Made by a program: the position numbers and the translations under genes. Positions 16,692-25,905 of a stretch of 42,879 bases of DNA are shown in pieces. Location of the stretch: contig CBCXVS010000018.1 of the NCBI GenBank assembly GCA_965178525.1, positions 1 through 42,879 of the forward strand, in the 5' to 3' direction. The notes beneath the pieces are model-generated. The model was given only the letters and a program-made list of their open reading frames with translations. It made no database searches and was not told the origin of the DNA. This stretch comes from CBCXVS01 sp965178525 (lineage in GTDB: Bacteria; Tectomicrobia; Entotheonellia; Entotheonellales; Entotheonellaceae). Position 1 is the first letter of the stretch, and every line of letters begins with the position of its first letter.

Positions 16692-18398
16692 ATGCCATCA
16701 TGCCGTATGCACTGGATTGCTCTCTGTGCTGTGCTGCTGGTTGTTGCTCCGCTCCTCACAGGCGTTGAGGCTAATAATCAGGTCGGGCAACCGCTCGCTT
16801 GGATGGCGATGCGGAGTTTTCAGCGGTTTGAACAACGTGTACAGGAATTTTCGCGATTAACCAAAATGCCGGGACTTGCCCAATTGATCTTAGGGATGTT
16901 GCAACTGCAATGGGGCGGGCTCCAGGGGTTGGATCGGCAGCGCCCTATGGGACTGATTCTGCCCGCACTCGTTCCTCCTGACCAACCGCCATTGATCATG
17001 GTGCTGCCTTATACAGACAAAAAGGCCATGCTCGGAACGCTACGGCGTCTCCTGCCGCAGAGTACGATACAAGCAGACGTGTGGCGTTTCCACGAAGGCT
17101 CCATGCAGGGCGCCGGCCGTTTTGACGAAAAGGCGGCCGTGTTGCTCCTTGCCCAGACGCCAGCCCTGCTACACGGACTCGATGCCTCTTTTCCGGCTGA
17201 TCTCTTCGGCTCTACAGAAGGCGGACCGGATGTGGTGTGGCGCGTGGATATCGACGCGGCAAAGCAACGTCACCAAGCGGAGTGGGACGGCCTGCTCGCG
17301 GAAATCACCCAAGGCTGGCGTGAGATTAGAGAGGAGGCGCAGCGAGATGCTGCATCCGGCAGCGAGACCGCCTTGCTGGCCTTTGTTTTTGATATCATGG
17401 AACGCCGCCAGCGTCAGTGGCTTACGGATCTCAGTAGGGCGGAGGGCCGTCTCACCCTCGCCTCCGATGGGTGGGTGGTCGAGCTGGAGACGCGAATGTA
17501 TCCGGGCTCAACAAGTGCGGCCATTCTGCAGGCGCAAAGCCAGCAGACGTCGCATGTGGCGCAACTGTTTTCCAAGGAGACCGCCATTCGTGTCGCCTCA
17601 TCCGTGCATCTGTCGGAGGCATGGCAGCACGACTTGCGAATCCTTGCCGCTCTCGGCCGCAGGGCGGTTGAAGAGAAGCTCGAAGCAAGAGCCGGTGTTG
17701 CGCCGGAGCCATCTGCCGTCCAGGCGGCTAGTATCCGAACCAGCTTTGACCTATTGACACAGATGCTTGTGCGTCCTCATCTTGAGATGGCTGCGGAAAT
17801 TCGTCTTCAGAGTCCTGAAGATGTCGATATCACCAGCTGGATTGGTATTGAGAAGGGACCAAAGAAGCTTCCGGAACTCCTCACCGCCATACAACATGTC
17901 TGCGCCACGGCTGATGGGCCAGTTGAGGTCAGTCGAGATGTCGTACAGCACGGCGCGACCTCCCTGCATCGCCTTGGTCCGCCGGTGAGCGATGATGCGG
18001 AGATGATGCCGATGAGTCTGTTTGTGGCGGAAGAGGGGCCGTTCCTTGCCCTACATGCCGGAACATCGCCCATGCCACTGATACACCTGTTGGATCGCCA
18101 CCGAAACCCGATCGGAGCATCGCCTACGCCCAGCACATCTATGTTGCGTTTGGAACTCCCCGTGGCCACCTTGCTCACCATGGCGCGGGACAAGGAGAAG
18201 TCTAGCTCCGGGGACGAATTCGCTGCTATTGCTCAGGTGCTTGGAGGCGCCACGACGCCCCTACTTGTCGAGCTGTTTGCAGAGCCCAACGCCGCGATTC
18301 TACGCGGCGTGCTCCCCCAAGATCTTCTGCAACGTGGCGCAGAAGCCATGGGGCAACAGATGTGGCGGGAAATACGTAAGACATTATTGGGGCGCTAA
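16692..18398 (+). CDS. Large exported protein of unknown function
   Basis: 568 residues from ATG 16692, preceded by AGGAG with 4-bp spacing; a longer frame from 16620 would put 24 residues before the signal peptide. N-terminal signal peptide (MHWIALCAVLLVVAPLL ... GVEA). The mature protein is soluble-looking, with no further membrane segment. Phrases such as RPMGLILPALVPPDQPPLIM and VLPYTDKKAMLGTLRRLLP recall exported proteins annotated only as hypothetical in Planctomycetes and similar phyla; that resemblance is weak. Function not recognised. It may form a transcription unit with the two genes downstream. Confidence 0.7.
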   Translation: MPSCRMHWIALCAVLLVVAPLLTGVEANNQVGQPLAWMAMRSFQRFEQRVQEFSRLTKMPGLAQLILGMLQLQWGGLQGLDRQRPMGLILPALVPPDQPPLIMVLPYTDKKAMLGTLRRLLPQSTIQADVWRFHEGSMQGAGRFDEKAAVLLLAQTPALLHGLDASFPADLFGSTEGGPDVVWRVDIDAAKQRHQAEWDGLLAEITQGWREIREEAQRDAASGSETALLAFVFDIMERRQRQWLTDLSRAEGRLTLASDGWVVELETRMYPGSTSAAILQAQSQQTSHVAQLFSKETAIRVASSVHLSEAWQHDLRILAALGRRAVEEKLEARAGVAPEPSAVQAASIRTSFDLLTQMLVRPHLEMAAEIRLQSPEDVDITSWIGIEKGPKKLPELLTAIQHVCATADGPVEVSRDVVQHGATSLHRLGPPVSDDAEMMPMSLFVAEEGPFLALHAGTSPMPLIHLLDRHRNPIGASPTPSTSMLRLELPVATLLTMARDKEKSSSGDEFAAIAQVLGGATTPLLVELFAEPNAAILRGVLPQDLLQRGAEAMGQQMWREIRKTLLGR

Positions 18399-18626
18399 CA
18401 CTCGATACCCGCCTGGTTGATCTTGCACCCTTGCCAGTCCTACCTGTCGGAGCAGGCGCTTGCATCATCCCTGCGCCTGCCCTACGATAGAGCAGAGCAC
18501 AGTGTATGCGCCCGCCTGAGCACGGGTCGTCGGGCACGTGCTGTGGGGATTCGCGTTGCGAGGCGCTGTAGCGCTGGGACATGCGGAGAGGAACAAGCCG
18601 TCCCCCGACCGAAGGAGCCGCCTACT

Positions 18627-18833
18627 ATGACCTGGGAAGAAGCGACACAGCTTGCCGATGCGCTTGCTGCAAGTCCTGATACGGGCGCCTGGCACGCCAG
18701 GGTTGCGGTCGCACCGCAGGGGCAGGGCTATGCGGTCGTGATGCGCGAGCACGGCAAACATGAATTGCACTATATCCGGAGTGGGGAAGAATTCACGGCT
18801 TTGTGTGATGGTCTGATGGCACAGGGCCGGTAG
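18627..18833 (+). CDS. Small conserved-looking protein, function unknown
   Basis: 68 residues starting MTWEEATQLADALA, with GAAGGAG about 11 bases upstream. The frame is open back to 18417 but that part is Arg-rich and unlike a protein. Contains an alternating pattern ARVAVAPQGQGYAVVMRE ... YIRSGEEFTALCDGL, compatible with a small alpha-beta domain. It ends 15 bases before the hydrolase gene and is probably co-transcribed with it. Confidence 0.6.
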   Translation: MTWEEATQLADALAASPDTGAWHARVAVAPQGQGYAVVMREHGKHELHYIRSGEEFTALCDGLMAQGR

Positions 18834-18848
18834 AGGGGAGATATCGTC

Positions 18849-19655
18849 ATGAACGTACGGTTAGACGACGGCGCTGAGCTATTTTATACGATTGATGACT
18901 TCACCGACCCCTGGACGCAGCCCGAGACCGTTGTCCTGCACCACGGCATGGCCAAGAACCACAAGCTCTGGTACGCTTGGGTTCCCATTCTGGCACAGCA
19001 TTACCGCGTCGTGCGGTTTGATATGCGCGGTATGGGTCAGTCATCGGTTCCTGCTCCTGGGTATCCCTGGTCGCTGGATGGCTTTGCCCAGGACCTCTTG
19101 GGACTTCTGGACCAGTTGGACTTGCAACGGGTCCACCTCATTGGCGAGACTGTCGGTGGCTCCATTGCCATGCGATTCGCGACCTTGCACCAGGAGCGCT
19201 TGTTGTCCCTGACCGCGTGCACCTCTCCCGTGACGTTTGATTCGCACCATACGGAAAGCGCTGATTTAATTGATCGCGAGGGTATCGGTGCCTGGGTGGA
19301 AAGTACGATTGGGCGGCGCTTGGACCCGCAAATTGTTGATCCGGCTTATATCCGGTGGTATGCCGCCCAGATGACCGCAACGGCTGCGCATGTGGTCAGC
19401 GAGTTCCAGCGGCGCGCGCCGGGCGGCGATCTGCGGCCCTTGTTGCAACATGTGCAAACCCCCACTCTGATACTGGCGGCGGCCAACTTGAGAGAAGAAG
19501 TGCTGGGCGATTTCCGGGGCGCGGCTGACCTGTTTCCCAATGGCCGGTCAGTCGTGTTTTCCGGCGTCAGCGGATTTGTCCAGCATATCCTGCCGGCACC
19601 GTGTGCCCGAACTTGGCTGGACTTTGTTTCTAGCCTGGCGCCATCAAAAACTTAA
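18849..19655 (+). CDS. Alpha/beta-hydrolase with Thr in the nucleophile position
   Basis: 268 residues. Alpha/beta-hydrolase core: oxyanion-type VVLHHGMAKNHKLW, RFDMRGMGQSS, and the nucleophile elbow reads LIGETVGGSIAMRF, so the usual G-x-Ser-x-G has Thr101. A C-terminal His is present in GFVQHILPAP, and an Asp-containing loop precedes it. The fold is typical of 3-oxoadipate enol-lactonase-like hydrolases, but the Ser to Thr change makes normal esterase activity uncertain. The neighbour is an amidohydrolase; both could act in the breakdown of an aromatic or cyclic substrate, but this is inference. Confidence 0.8.
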   Translation: MNVRLDDGAELFYTIDDFTDPWTQPETVVLHHGMAKNHKLWYAWVPILAQHYRVVRFDMRGMGQSSVPAPGYPWSLDGFAQDLLGLLDQLDLQRVHLIGETVGGSIAMRFATLHQERLLSLTACTSPVTFDSHHTESADLIDREGIGAWVESTIGRRLDPQIVDPAYIRWYAAQMTATAAHVVSEFQRRAPGGDLRPLLQHVQTPTLILAAANLREEVLGDFRGAADLFPNGRSVVFSGVSGFVQHILPAPCARTWLDFVSSLAPSKT

Positions 19656-19810
19656 CGCGTCTGCTCCGGACCCGACAGAACATCGCCTCCCATGGGAGCC
19701 GCTGTAGCAAAGCCCTGTGTCAAGTTGACGCTACCCGTGACCAAGCGCTATCATGCGGGTTACGGGGACAACCCGGTTCCTTATGCTACCCGTAGAGGAG
19801 GAGGGAGGGT

Positions 19811-20911
19811 ATGGCGGTACAAACCAAGCTCCAGGTGATCGATGCAGACGCCCATGTCATCGAAACGGATCGCACGTGGGATTATCTCGAGCCATCCGAG
19901 CAGAAATTCCGCCCTTTGTTGTATGCCTCGCCGGATGAGCCGAGTAAGCAATACTGGGTGATTGAGGACAAGATCCGGGGATTTCGTTTTCCGACGTTGA
20001 CCGAGCAACAGCTCCGGGAAATATCGCAACGGGCGGCCAGGAACATGGAGACGCCACAGGCGGCGCGCGAACTAGACGATGTAGACTTGCGCTTGCGGCA
20101 TCTGGATGAGCTGGGAATCGATATTCAGGTCTTACACAACACCCTCTGGATCGAGCAAATCTCACAACGGCCTGACGTCGAAGCCGCGCTATGCCGGAGT
20201 TGGAATCGCTGGCTAGCCGACGTGTGGCAACGGAGCCAGGGCCGTCTGCGCTGGTCATGTGTCATGCCGACGCTGATGCTCGATGAAGCCCTGGCGCAAA
20301 TGCGCACCGCCAAGGACAACGGCGCTGTTGCGGTGTGCATGCGTCCTCTGGAAGGCGACCGGGCCATGACCGATCCCTACTTCCACCCGATTTATGAAGA
20401 GGCGAACCGCCTCGATATGGCCATTGCCGTGCATATTGCCAACGGCAACCCGGCTTCATGCGATCTCTGGCGGCATTTTCCAGGCACGCAGCGTACGAAT
20501 GGCTTCGCCCTGTTCCGGGCGCCCACCGTGGTGGCCTGTTACATGCTCATGATGAGCGACCTGCCGCAGGTCTTCCCAACGCTCCGTTGGGGCTTCATCG
20601 AAGCGTCCGCCCAGTGGGTGCCATGGATCTGGAACGAAATCGCACGTCGCTACAAGGCGGAGAGCCGAGAGCTTCCTGACGATGTCTTCCATGCTTATAA
20701 CATCTACGTGAGCGGTCAGACGGACGATGATTTTCCTTGGATCCTCAGGTATGCGGGTGAGCACAGTCTCGTGATCGGCACAGACTATGGACACACAGAC
20801 CCATCGAGCGAGGTTGACGCCATCTCCGTGTTTAAACACCATGCCGAGATCGGCCAAGAATCGAAGGACAGGATTTTACACGACAATCCCAAAGCCCTGT
20901 ACAATCTGTGA
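19811..20911 (+). CDS. Amidohydrolase-family (amidohydrolase 2) metal-dependent hydrolase/decarboxylase
   Basis: 366 residues; ATG at 19811 after a strong GGAGGAGGGAGGG ribosome site. TIM-barrel amidohydrolase 2 pattern: metal motif DADAHVIE (residues ~10-17), IAVHIANGNP with a metal His, RWGFIEASAQWVPW and the late Asp in GTDYGHTDPSSE. Relatives include aminocarboxymuconate-semialdehyde decarboxylase-type enzymes and various hydrolases. The true substrate is not readable. It follows the hydrolase by 155 bases on the same strand. Confidence 0.85.
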   Translation: MAVQTKLQVIDADAHVIETDRTWDYLEPSEQKFRPLLYASPDEPSKQYWVIEDKIRGFRFPTLTEQQLREISQRAARNMETPQAARELDDVDLRLRHLDELGIDIQVLHNTLWIEQISQRPDVEAALCRSWNRWLADVWQRSQGRLRWSCVMPTLMLDEALAQMRTAKDNGAVAVCMRPLEGDRAMTDPYFHPIYEEANRLDMAIAVHIANGNPASCDLWRHFPGTQRTNGFALFRAPTVVACYMLMMSDLPQVFPTLRWGFIEASAQWVPWIWNEIARRYKAESRELPDDVFHAYNIYVSGQTDDDFPWILRYAGEHSLVIGTDYGHTDPSSEVDAISVFKHHAEIGQESKDRILHDNPKALYNL

Positions 20912-21101
20912 CGCCACTGCTCGTCATCGTTCCGCATGAGCTTGGTCCGGAGGCCCATTTGCCGCCAGCCCGAGGCTAAAGACCGGACACATGATTGGAT
21001 CTGCTTTCCTTCAGAGGAGAGGGTACCGGAATGTAGGGCCGGGAATGAAAGGCTCTGTACAAATGTGCACGGTGTGGTATATGCTGTACATATCGCAGAG
21101 A

Positions 21102-21110
21102 TGGTATGAT
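21102..21110 (+). promoter_or_regulatory. Possible extended -10 promoter for yebC-ruvCAB
   Basis: TGGTATGAT is an extended -10 form (TGn then TATGAT at 21105-21110). It lies 75 bases before the yebC start in a 274-base intergenic gap. No good -35 box is seen, so support is modest. Confidence 0.35.
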
Positions 21111-21185
21111 CACCCTTTGCAGACGTCATTCGGGTGCGGCAACAGGTGACACGGCGGCTCTGGTCTTAGAGGAAGGGAGAACATT

Positions 21186-21935
21186 ATGTCCGGTCATTCA
21201 AAGTGGTCGACAATCAAGCACAAAAAGGCCATTACGGATGCACGCCGTGGCAAGCTTTTCACCAAACTCATTCGCGAGCTGACCTCGGCAGCCAGAGCTG
21301 GTGGTGGCGACCCCGAGAGCAATCCGCGGTTGCGTACGGCCATATCGACGGCCCGGGGCGCCAATATGCCTGCCGATACCATCCAGCGAGCCGTGAAAAA
21401 AGGCACGGGTGAACTGCCGGGTGAAGTGTATGAAGAGGTGATCTACGAAGGGTATGGCGCTGGCGGCGTGGCGGTGTTGGTCGACATTCTGACGGACAAT
21501 AAAAATCGTACGGTAGCTGAGGTGCGGCATCTCTTTACCAAACATGGCGGTAATCTCGGTGAAAATGGCTGTGTGGCCTGGATGTTTGAGCGCAAGGGGT
21601 TTATCTCCGTCGATGTCGCGGAAATTGAGGAGGATGACCTCCTCGAAATCGTCCTGGAAGCCGGTGGGGATGATCTCAGGGTGGAAGATGAGGTGTACGA
21701 GATCTATACCGCGCCCGAGGCTTTCGAGGATGTCCGCCAGGCTCTTGACGCGCATGACCTCAAGTTTGGCGTGGCCGAAATCACCATGCTGCCGCAGAAT
21801 ACGGTACAGATCGAGGGCAAGCAGGCTGAACAAGTTTTGCGCTTTATGGATGCCCTCGATGACCACGATGACGTGGTGAAAGCCTATGCCAATTTCGATA
21901 TTTCCGACGAAGTCATGGCGGGATTAAGCTCCTGA
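21186..21935 (+). CDS. yebC: YebC/PmpR-family protein (TACO1)
   Basis: 249 residues, standard family length. N-terminal signature MSGHSKWSTIKHKKAITDAR and RGKLFTKLIRELTSAARAGGGD are diagnostic. Family members act as ribosome-associated translation factors and/or transcription regulators. The gene begins the classic run yebC-ruvC-ruvA-ruvB, with GGAAGGGAGA upstream, and ends 6 bases before ruvC. Confidence 0.95.
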   Translation: MSGHSKWSTIKHKKAITDARRGKLFTKLIRELTSAARAGGGDPESNPRLRTAISTARGANMPADTIQRAVKKGTGELPGEVYEEVIYEGYGAGGVAVLVDILTDNKNRTVAEVRHLFTKHGGNLGENGCVAWMFERKGFISVDVAEIEEDDLLEIVLEAGGDDLRVEDEVYEIYTAPEAFEDVRQALDAHDLKFGVAEITMLPQNTVQIEGKQAEQVLRFMDALDDHDDVVKAYANFDISDEVMAGLSS

Positions 21936-21941
21936 GGTGAC

Positions 21942-22433
21942 ATGCGTGTTTTAGGAATTGATCCGGGGTCGCTGATCACGGGTTTTGGCGTGGTGGAGCA
22001 AGAGGCGAATCGGCTGCAGGCACTGGCTTGGGGAGCCGTGCGCACCTCTGCCAAACAGGCATTGCCTGAACGGTTGAAGCGTATTTATGCCGGGCTTGCC
22101 GAACCCTTGGAGGCGTGGCAGCCCGATGCCGTCTCAGTCGAGCGTGTCTTCTTTGCCGACAATGCCAAGACCGCACTCACGTTGGGACATGCGCGCGGCG
22201 TCGCGTTGCTCGCGGCGGCCCACGCCGGCTTGCCCCTGGTGGAATATTCCGCGTTGGAAATTAAAATGGCCGTTGTGGGTTATGGGCGAGCCGCGAAATC
22301 GCAAGTCCAGCACATGGTGAAGCTGCTCTTGCACCTGGAGGCGCCGCCGCAGCCGGCCGACGCTGCAGATGCGCTCGCCGCTGCGATTTGCCATGTGCAT
22401 ACCCACGGCTTCCGTAGGAGGCTCTCACGATGA
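21942..22433 (+). CDS. ruvC: Holliday junction resolvase RuvC
   Basis: 163 residues. N-terminal RVLGIDPGSLITGFGV gives the first catalytic Asp; VSVERVFFADNAKTALTLGHARG gives the Glu; the C-terminal DAADALAAAICH gives the last acidic residues. Cleaves Holliday junctions loaded by RuvAB. Ends in an ATGA overlap with ruvA. Confidence 0.96.
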   Translation: MRVLGIDPGSLITGFGVVEQEANRLQALAWGAVRTSAKQALPERLKRIYAGLAEPLEAWQPDAVSVERVFFADNAKTALTLGHARGVALLAAAHAGLPLVEYSALEIKMAVVGYGRAAKSQVQHMVKLLLHLEAPPQPADAADALAAAICHVHTHGFRRRLSR

Positions 22434-23038
22434 TTGCCCACCTGCATGGCGCGCTCACGGTGAAAGCGGTGGAGCGGGTCGTCGTTAATGTCCGGGGCGT
22501 GGGCTATCAGGTTCTGATTCCCCTGTCCACTTACTACACGCTGCCCAATCCTCCGGAGTCCGTCACCCTATTGACCACGTTGCATGTCCGCGAGGATGCG
22601 ATGCGGTTGTATGGGTTTGCAACCGAGGACGAGCGGGCGTTGTTCGAGCTGCTGGTGGGGGTCTCGTCCATCGGACCGCGTCTGGCGCTCAATATGCTGT
22701 CGAGCATCCCTGCGGGCGATTTACAGCAGGCCATTGCCCAGGCGGATGTGTCCCGACTCCAGAGCATTCCAGGGATTGGCCGCAAAACCGCCGAGCGGGT
22801 GGTGTTGGAATTGCAGGAGAAAGTGAACTTGGTGCAGCTGACCACGGCCGTTCCCCCGGCTGACGTCGTGGCGGCGGAGTCGGATCACCTCGTGGGAGAT
22901 GTCATATCCGCTTTGCTCAATCTCGGGTATAAACGGGGGGAGGCGGAAAAAGCAGTGCAGGCCGTGCGTGCTGGCGCCAATGGGCGCTTGTCGCTTGAAA
23001 CGCTGCTGAAAGATGCGCTGCACCGGTTAGCACGCTAG
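22430..23038 (+). CDS. ruvA: Holliday junction DNA helicase subunit RuvA
   Basis: 202 residues. OB-fold start MIAHLHGALTVK, then tandem helix-hairpin-helix elements (LVGVSSIGPRLALNML and LQSIPGIGRKTAERVVLEL) that bind junction DNA, and the C-terminal RuvB-binding domain (ISALLNLGYKRGEAEKAV). Translationally coupled to ruvC and followed 13 bases later by ruvB. Confidence 0.96.
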   Translation: MIAHLHGALTVKAVERVVVNVRGVGYQVLIPLSTYYTLPNPPESVTLLTTLHVREDAMRLYGFATEDERALFELLVGVSSIGPRLALNMLSSIPAGDLQQAIAQADVSRLQSIPGIGRKTAERVVLELQEKVNLVQLTTAVPPADVVAAESDHLVGDVISALLNLGYKRGEAEKAVQAVRAGANGRLSLETLLKDALHRLAR

Positions 23039-23051
23039 CGTAAGGAAGAGG

Positions 23052-24077
23052 ATGATGGCGAAGCGCTTGGTCGATCGAACACCAGATCCCATGGATGAGG
23101 CGTGGCTGGAAGCAAGCCTGCGTCCGGCTTCACTCGATGACTACATTGGGCAGACGCAGGCGAAGGAAACCCTCGGAATTGTGCTCGAAGCGGCCCGCCA
23201 TCGGGGCGATGTCATCGATCACATTCTGTTTTGTGGCCCGCCTGGCCTGGGGAAGACGACGCTGGCCAACATTATTGCCGCTGAAATGCAGGTGAACATT
23301 AAAAGCACGGCGGGTCCGGCGATTGAACGGCCCGGTGACCTGGCAGCGATTCTGACCAATTTGCAAGCGGGCGATGTGTTCTTCATCGACGAAATTCATC
23401 GTCTGTCACATGTCATCGAGGAAATTCTCTATCCAGCCATGGAAGATTTTCAACTCGATATCATCATTGGCCAGGGACCCAGCGCCCGCACCATCAAGCT
23501 CGACTTGCCCCGTTTTACCCTGATTGGGGCGACCACACGCGCCGGTCTCTTGACGTCGCCCTTACGCGATCGTTTTGGGGTGATCAGCCGGCTCGATTTC
23601 TATACTGAGGAGGAGCTCCGGATTATCGTCGGCCGCTCCGCGCGTTTGCTGCAGGTCGGCATCGACCAGGAGGGCATGACCGAGGTCGCCCGGCGTTCGC
23701 GTGGTACGCCGCGTATCGCCAACCGTCTCCTCAAGCGCGTGCGGGATTATGCCCAGGTCCGGGCCGATGGGTTTATTACCCGGGAGGTGGCCTGTCAAGC
23801 CTTGGACCTCTTGGATGTCGATACGTTGGGTCTGGACAAAATGGATCGACAGCTCTTGCTCACGATTATTGACAAGTTTCGTGGCGGGCCGGTCGGGTTG
23901 GACACTCTGGCTGCCGCCATTAACGAAGAGAAAAACACGATCGAAGACGTCTATGAACCCTTTTTATTGCAGAATGGCTATATTGCTCGAACCCCACGTG
24001 GCCGTACGGCCACGCTCCTCGCCTATCAGCATCTTCGACGCCAGCCACAGCCCGAGGACCAACCGCGCTTATTATAG
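23052..24077 (+). CDS. ruvB: Holliday junction DNA helicase ATPase RuvB
   Basis: 341 residues. AAA+ motor: Walker A CGPPGLGKTTLAN, Walker B FFIDEIHRL, sensor 1 IGATTRAG, and sensor 2/arginine region GTPRIANRLLKRVRD; C-terminal winged helix (GGPVGLDTLAAAI, YIARTPRGR). Two ATGs in a row (23052, 23055) follow AGGAAGAGG; either may be used. Drives branch migration with RuvA. Confidence 0.96.
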   Translation: MMAKRLVDRTPDPMDEAWLEASLRPASLDDYIGQTQAKETLGIVLEAARHRGDVIDHILFCGPPGLGKTTLANIIAAEMQVNIKSTAGPAIERPGDLAAILTNLQAGDVFFIDEIHRLSHVIEEILYPAMEDFQLDIIIGQGPSARTIKLDLPRFTLIGATTRAGLLTSPLRDRFGVISRLDFYTEEELRIIVGRSARLLQVGIDQEGMTEVARRSRGTPRIANRLLKRVRDYAQVRADGFITREVACQALDLLDVDTLGLDKMDRQLLLTIIDKFRGGPVGLDTLAAAINEEKNTIEDVYEPFLLQNGYIARTPRGRTATLLAYQHLRRQPQPEDQPRLL

Positions 24078-24107
24078 CGCCCTGTAGATACGTAGGGATC
24101 TCCCATC

Positions 24108-25148
24108 GTGGACTTGCAAGATTTTGATTTTGTACTGCCCGAGGACCTCATTGCGCAGACACCGGCGGCGAGGCGAGATCAATCCCGCCTAATGATTGTG
24201 GACCGTGCCCACCGGCGCATTACTCACGATACCTTTGCGAATCTTGGCCGTTATTTGACGCTTGGCGATATCGTCGTTGTAAATGACACCAAAGTCATCC
24301 CGGCGCGTCTGCGAGGCCACAAGGCGGGCACCGGCGGGAGGATTGAAATCTTGCTGTTGCATGACCTGGGTGCGGGCGATTGGGAGGTGCTACTCAAACC
24401 CGCAGCGAAAGTGCGGCCTGGTATGGTCGTCGTATGCGGCCAGGGCGACCTCCGCGCAAAGATCGTCGAGCGTCTGCCGGAGGGAACGATGCGGGTGCGC
24501 TTTACGCCGGCCTCGATCTACAACCGCCTGGAACGCTATGGCGAAGTCCCCCTACCGCCGTATATCAAGCGCACGCCCGACGCCGGCTTCACCTCTGAGG
24601 ATCGGACCCGATATCAAACGGTGTATGCCCGCCATCCCGGTGCGGTTGCCGCCCCCACAGCAGGCTTGCATTTTACGCCGGAGTTGCTCTCGGCCCTAGA
24701 GCGTCAGGGGATTCACCGGGCTACGGTGACGCTTCACGTCGGCTGGGGCACCTTCCAGCCCGTGCGTGCGGCATGCGTGGAACAGCATCGTATGGCCAAG
24801 GAATATTACGATCTGAAAGCGGAGCAGGCGGTTCGGATACAGCAGGCACGCACTGCAGGGGGACGTGTTGTCGCGGTCGGGTCAACCGCCACCCGTACGC
24901 TGGAAACCATAGAGCAACGTACGGGCGAGATGACGGCAAGTCGTGGCTGGTCTGACCTGTTTATTTATCCATCCTATCGGTTTCGTGTCGTTGACGCGCT
25001 TCTCACCAATTTTCACCTGCCTCGTTCCTCCGTCTTTCTCCTGGTCTGTGCTTTTGCAGGCCGCGAACTGGTGCTGGAGGCGTACCGCTGTGCGATTGCG
25101 GAGCGCTACCGCTTCTATAGCTATGGTGATGCCATGCTCATTCAGTGA
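24108..25148 (+). CDS. queA: S-adenosylmethionine:tRNA ribosyltransferase-isomerase QueA
   Basis: 346 residues, standard size. Start region FDFVLPEDLIAQTPAARRDQ and the family signatures VVVNDTKVIPARL, GAVAAPTAGLHFT and LHVGWGTFQPVR are visible. Adds the epoxycyclopentane ring in queuosine synthesis at tRNA position 34. 30 bases after ruvB, probably the same transcript. Confidence 0.96.
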   Translation: MDLQDFDFVLPEDLIAQTPAARRDQSRLMIVDRAHRRITHDTFANLGRYLTLGDIVVVNDTKVIPARLRGHKAGTGGRIEILLLHDLGAGDWEVLLKPAAKVRPGMVVVCGQGDLRAKIVERLPEGTMRVRFTPASIYNRLERYGEVPLPPYIKRTPDAGFTSEDRTRYQTVYARHPGAVAAPTAGLHFTPELLSALERQGIHRATVTLHVGWGTFQPVRAACVEQHRMAKEYYDLKAEQAVRIQQARTAGGRVVAVGSTATRTLETIEQRTGEMTASRGWSDLFIYPSYRFRVVDALLTNFHLPRSSVFLLVCAFAGRELVLEAYRCAIAERYRFYSYGDAMLIQ

Positions 25149-25211
25149 AGAGCCAGTTACAGGGTAGGGCAAGAATCAAGTGACAGGCAGTGTTGTGGAA
25201 TAACCCTCTGC

Positions 25212-25499
25212 TTATGACTCTGATGTACCGTTCACCGCTTCTTTAAAATGCTTCCCTGACTTGAATCGCACCACACGACGGGCCGGAATCCCGGCCTCCT
25301 CGCCGGTTTTGGGGTTGCGGCCGACCCGAGCGCGCTTTTCGCGCACCTGAAACGAACCGAAGCGCCGCAATATGACCGGTTCCCCATTTTGCAATCCATC
25401 CTTTACTTCTTCCAGGATCGCATCGACAGCTTCCTCCGCCTTCACTTTGGTGAGACCTGTTGCGTCGGCAATACGGTTCACGATTTCCGCTTTTCTCAT
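25212..25499 (-). CDS. HU/IHF-family DNA-binding protein
   Basis: 95 residues from the ATG at 25499, with GGAGG 8 bases upstream; the frame is open to 25712 but the extension is not protein-like. MRKAEIVNRIADATGLTKVK, GEPVILRRFGSFQVREKR and RVGRNPKTGEEAGIPARRVV are the typical HU/IHF helical body and DNA-binding arm; the R-NPKTGE arm with 'IPARRVVRFK' leans to IHF-alpha. Bends DNA and organises the nucleoid. Faces queA tail-to-tail. Confidence 0.93.
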   Translation of the reverse strand: MRKAEIVNRIADATGLTKVKAEEAVDAILEEVKDGLQNGEPVILRRFGSFQVREKRARVGRNPKTGEEAGIPARRVVRFKSGKHFKEAVNGTSES

Positions 25500-25905
25500 G
25501 TGGTCCTCCCTAGTACGACATACCGCACATACGTGAGCAGATGATGATCTCGATAGGGTTGAGCTTACGGCGTCACATTGCTCACGGGCTTCTACCTGCG
25601 TGTACAAGCCCGGTGTCGCGAGAGTGTCATGTTGGCAACCCTGGCCCGCTTCACGAGTTCGAAGCGGGCTACGACGAACTCTGCAAGAGTAAAGTTCCGA
25701 AGGGTTTAGCACATTTCTCCAGGAGAATCAACAACGCCGTGTCAGGTGTTAGGTCTCAGGATATCTCGTGTGAACACGGATATGACGCTGGCCAGCCAGC
25801 GCATGGGCATACCCGTGCACACGGAAGCGGCACACGGGCGCCTGAGGTCAGCGCGCACCCAGATAGGTAGTGGGAGTCACGTGTCCCCAGCTCATGGGGT
25901 CTGAT
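25500..25905. other. Gene-free stretch with one strong hairpin
   Basis: 406 bases between the HU/IHF-like gene and dnaJ, both on the - strand. It holds a perfect 9-bp GC-rich stem (25644-25652 with 25661-25669, loop of 8 bases) and otherwise no recognised gene, tRNA or promoter. Open frames here lack ribosome sites and family features. Confidence 0.5.
25644..25669. repeat. GC-rich hairpin
   Basis: GCCCGCTTC followed by an 8-base loop and GAAGCGGGC, a perfect 9-bp stem. It lacks a T-run on either side, so it is not a canonical intrinsic terminator. It sits downstream of dnaJ in transcription direction and could still stabilise the dnaJ transcript end. Confidence 0.5.

Noticed and set aside
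25644..25669. tRNA or intrinsic terminator at the GC-rich hairpin
   Set aside because: No cloverleaf, no TTCGA arm in context and no T-run after the stem.
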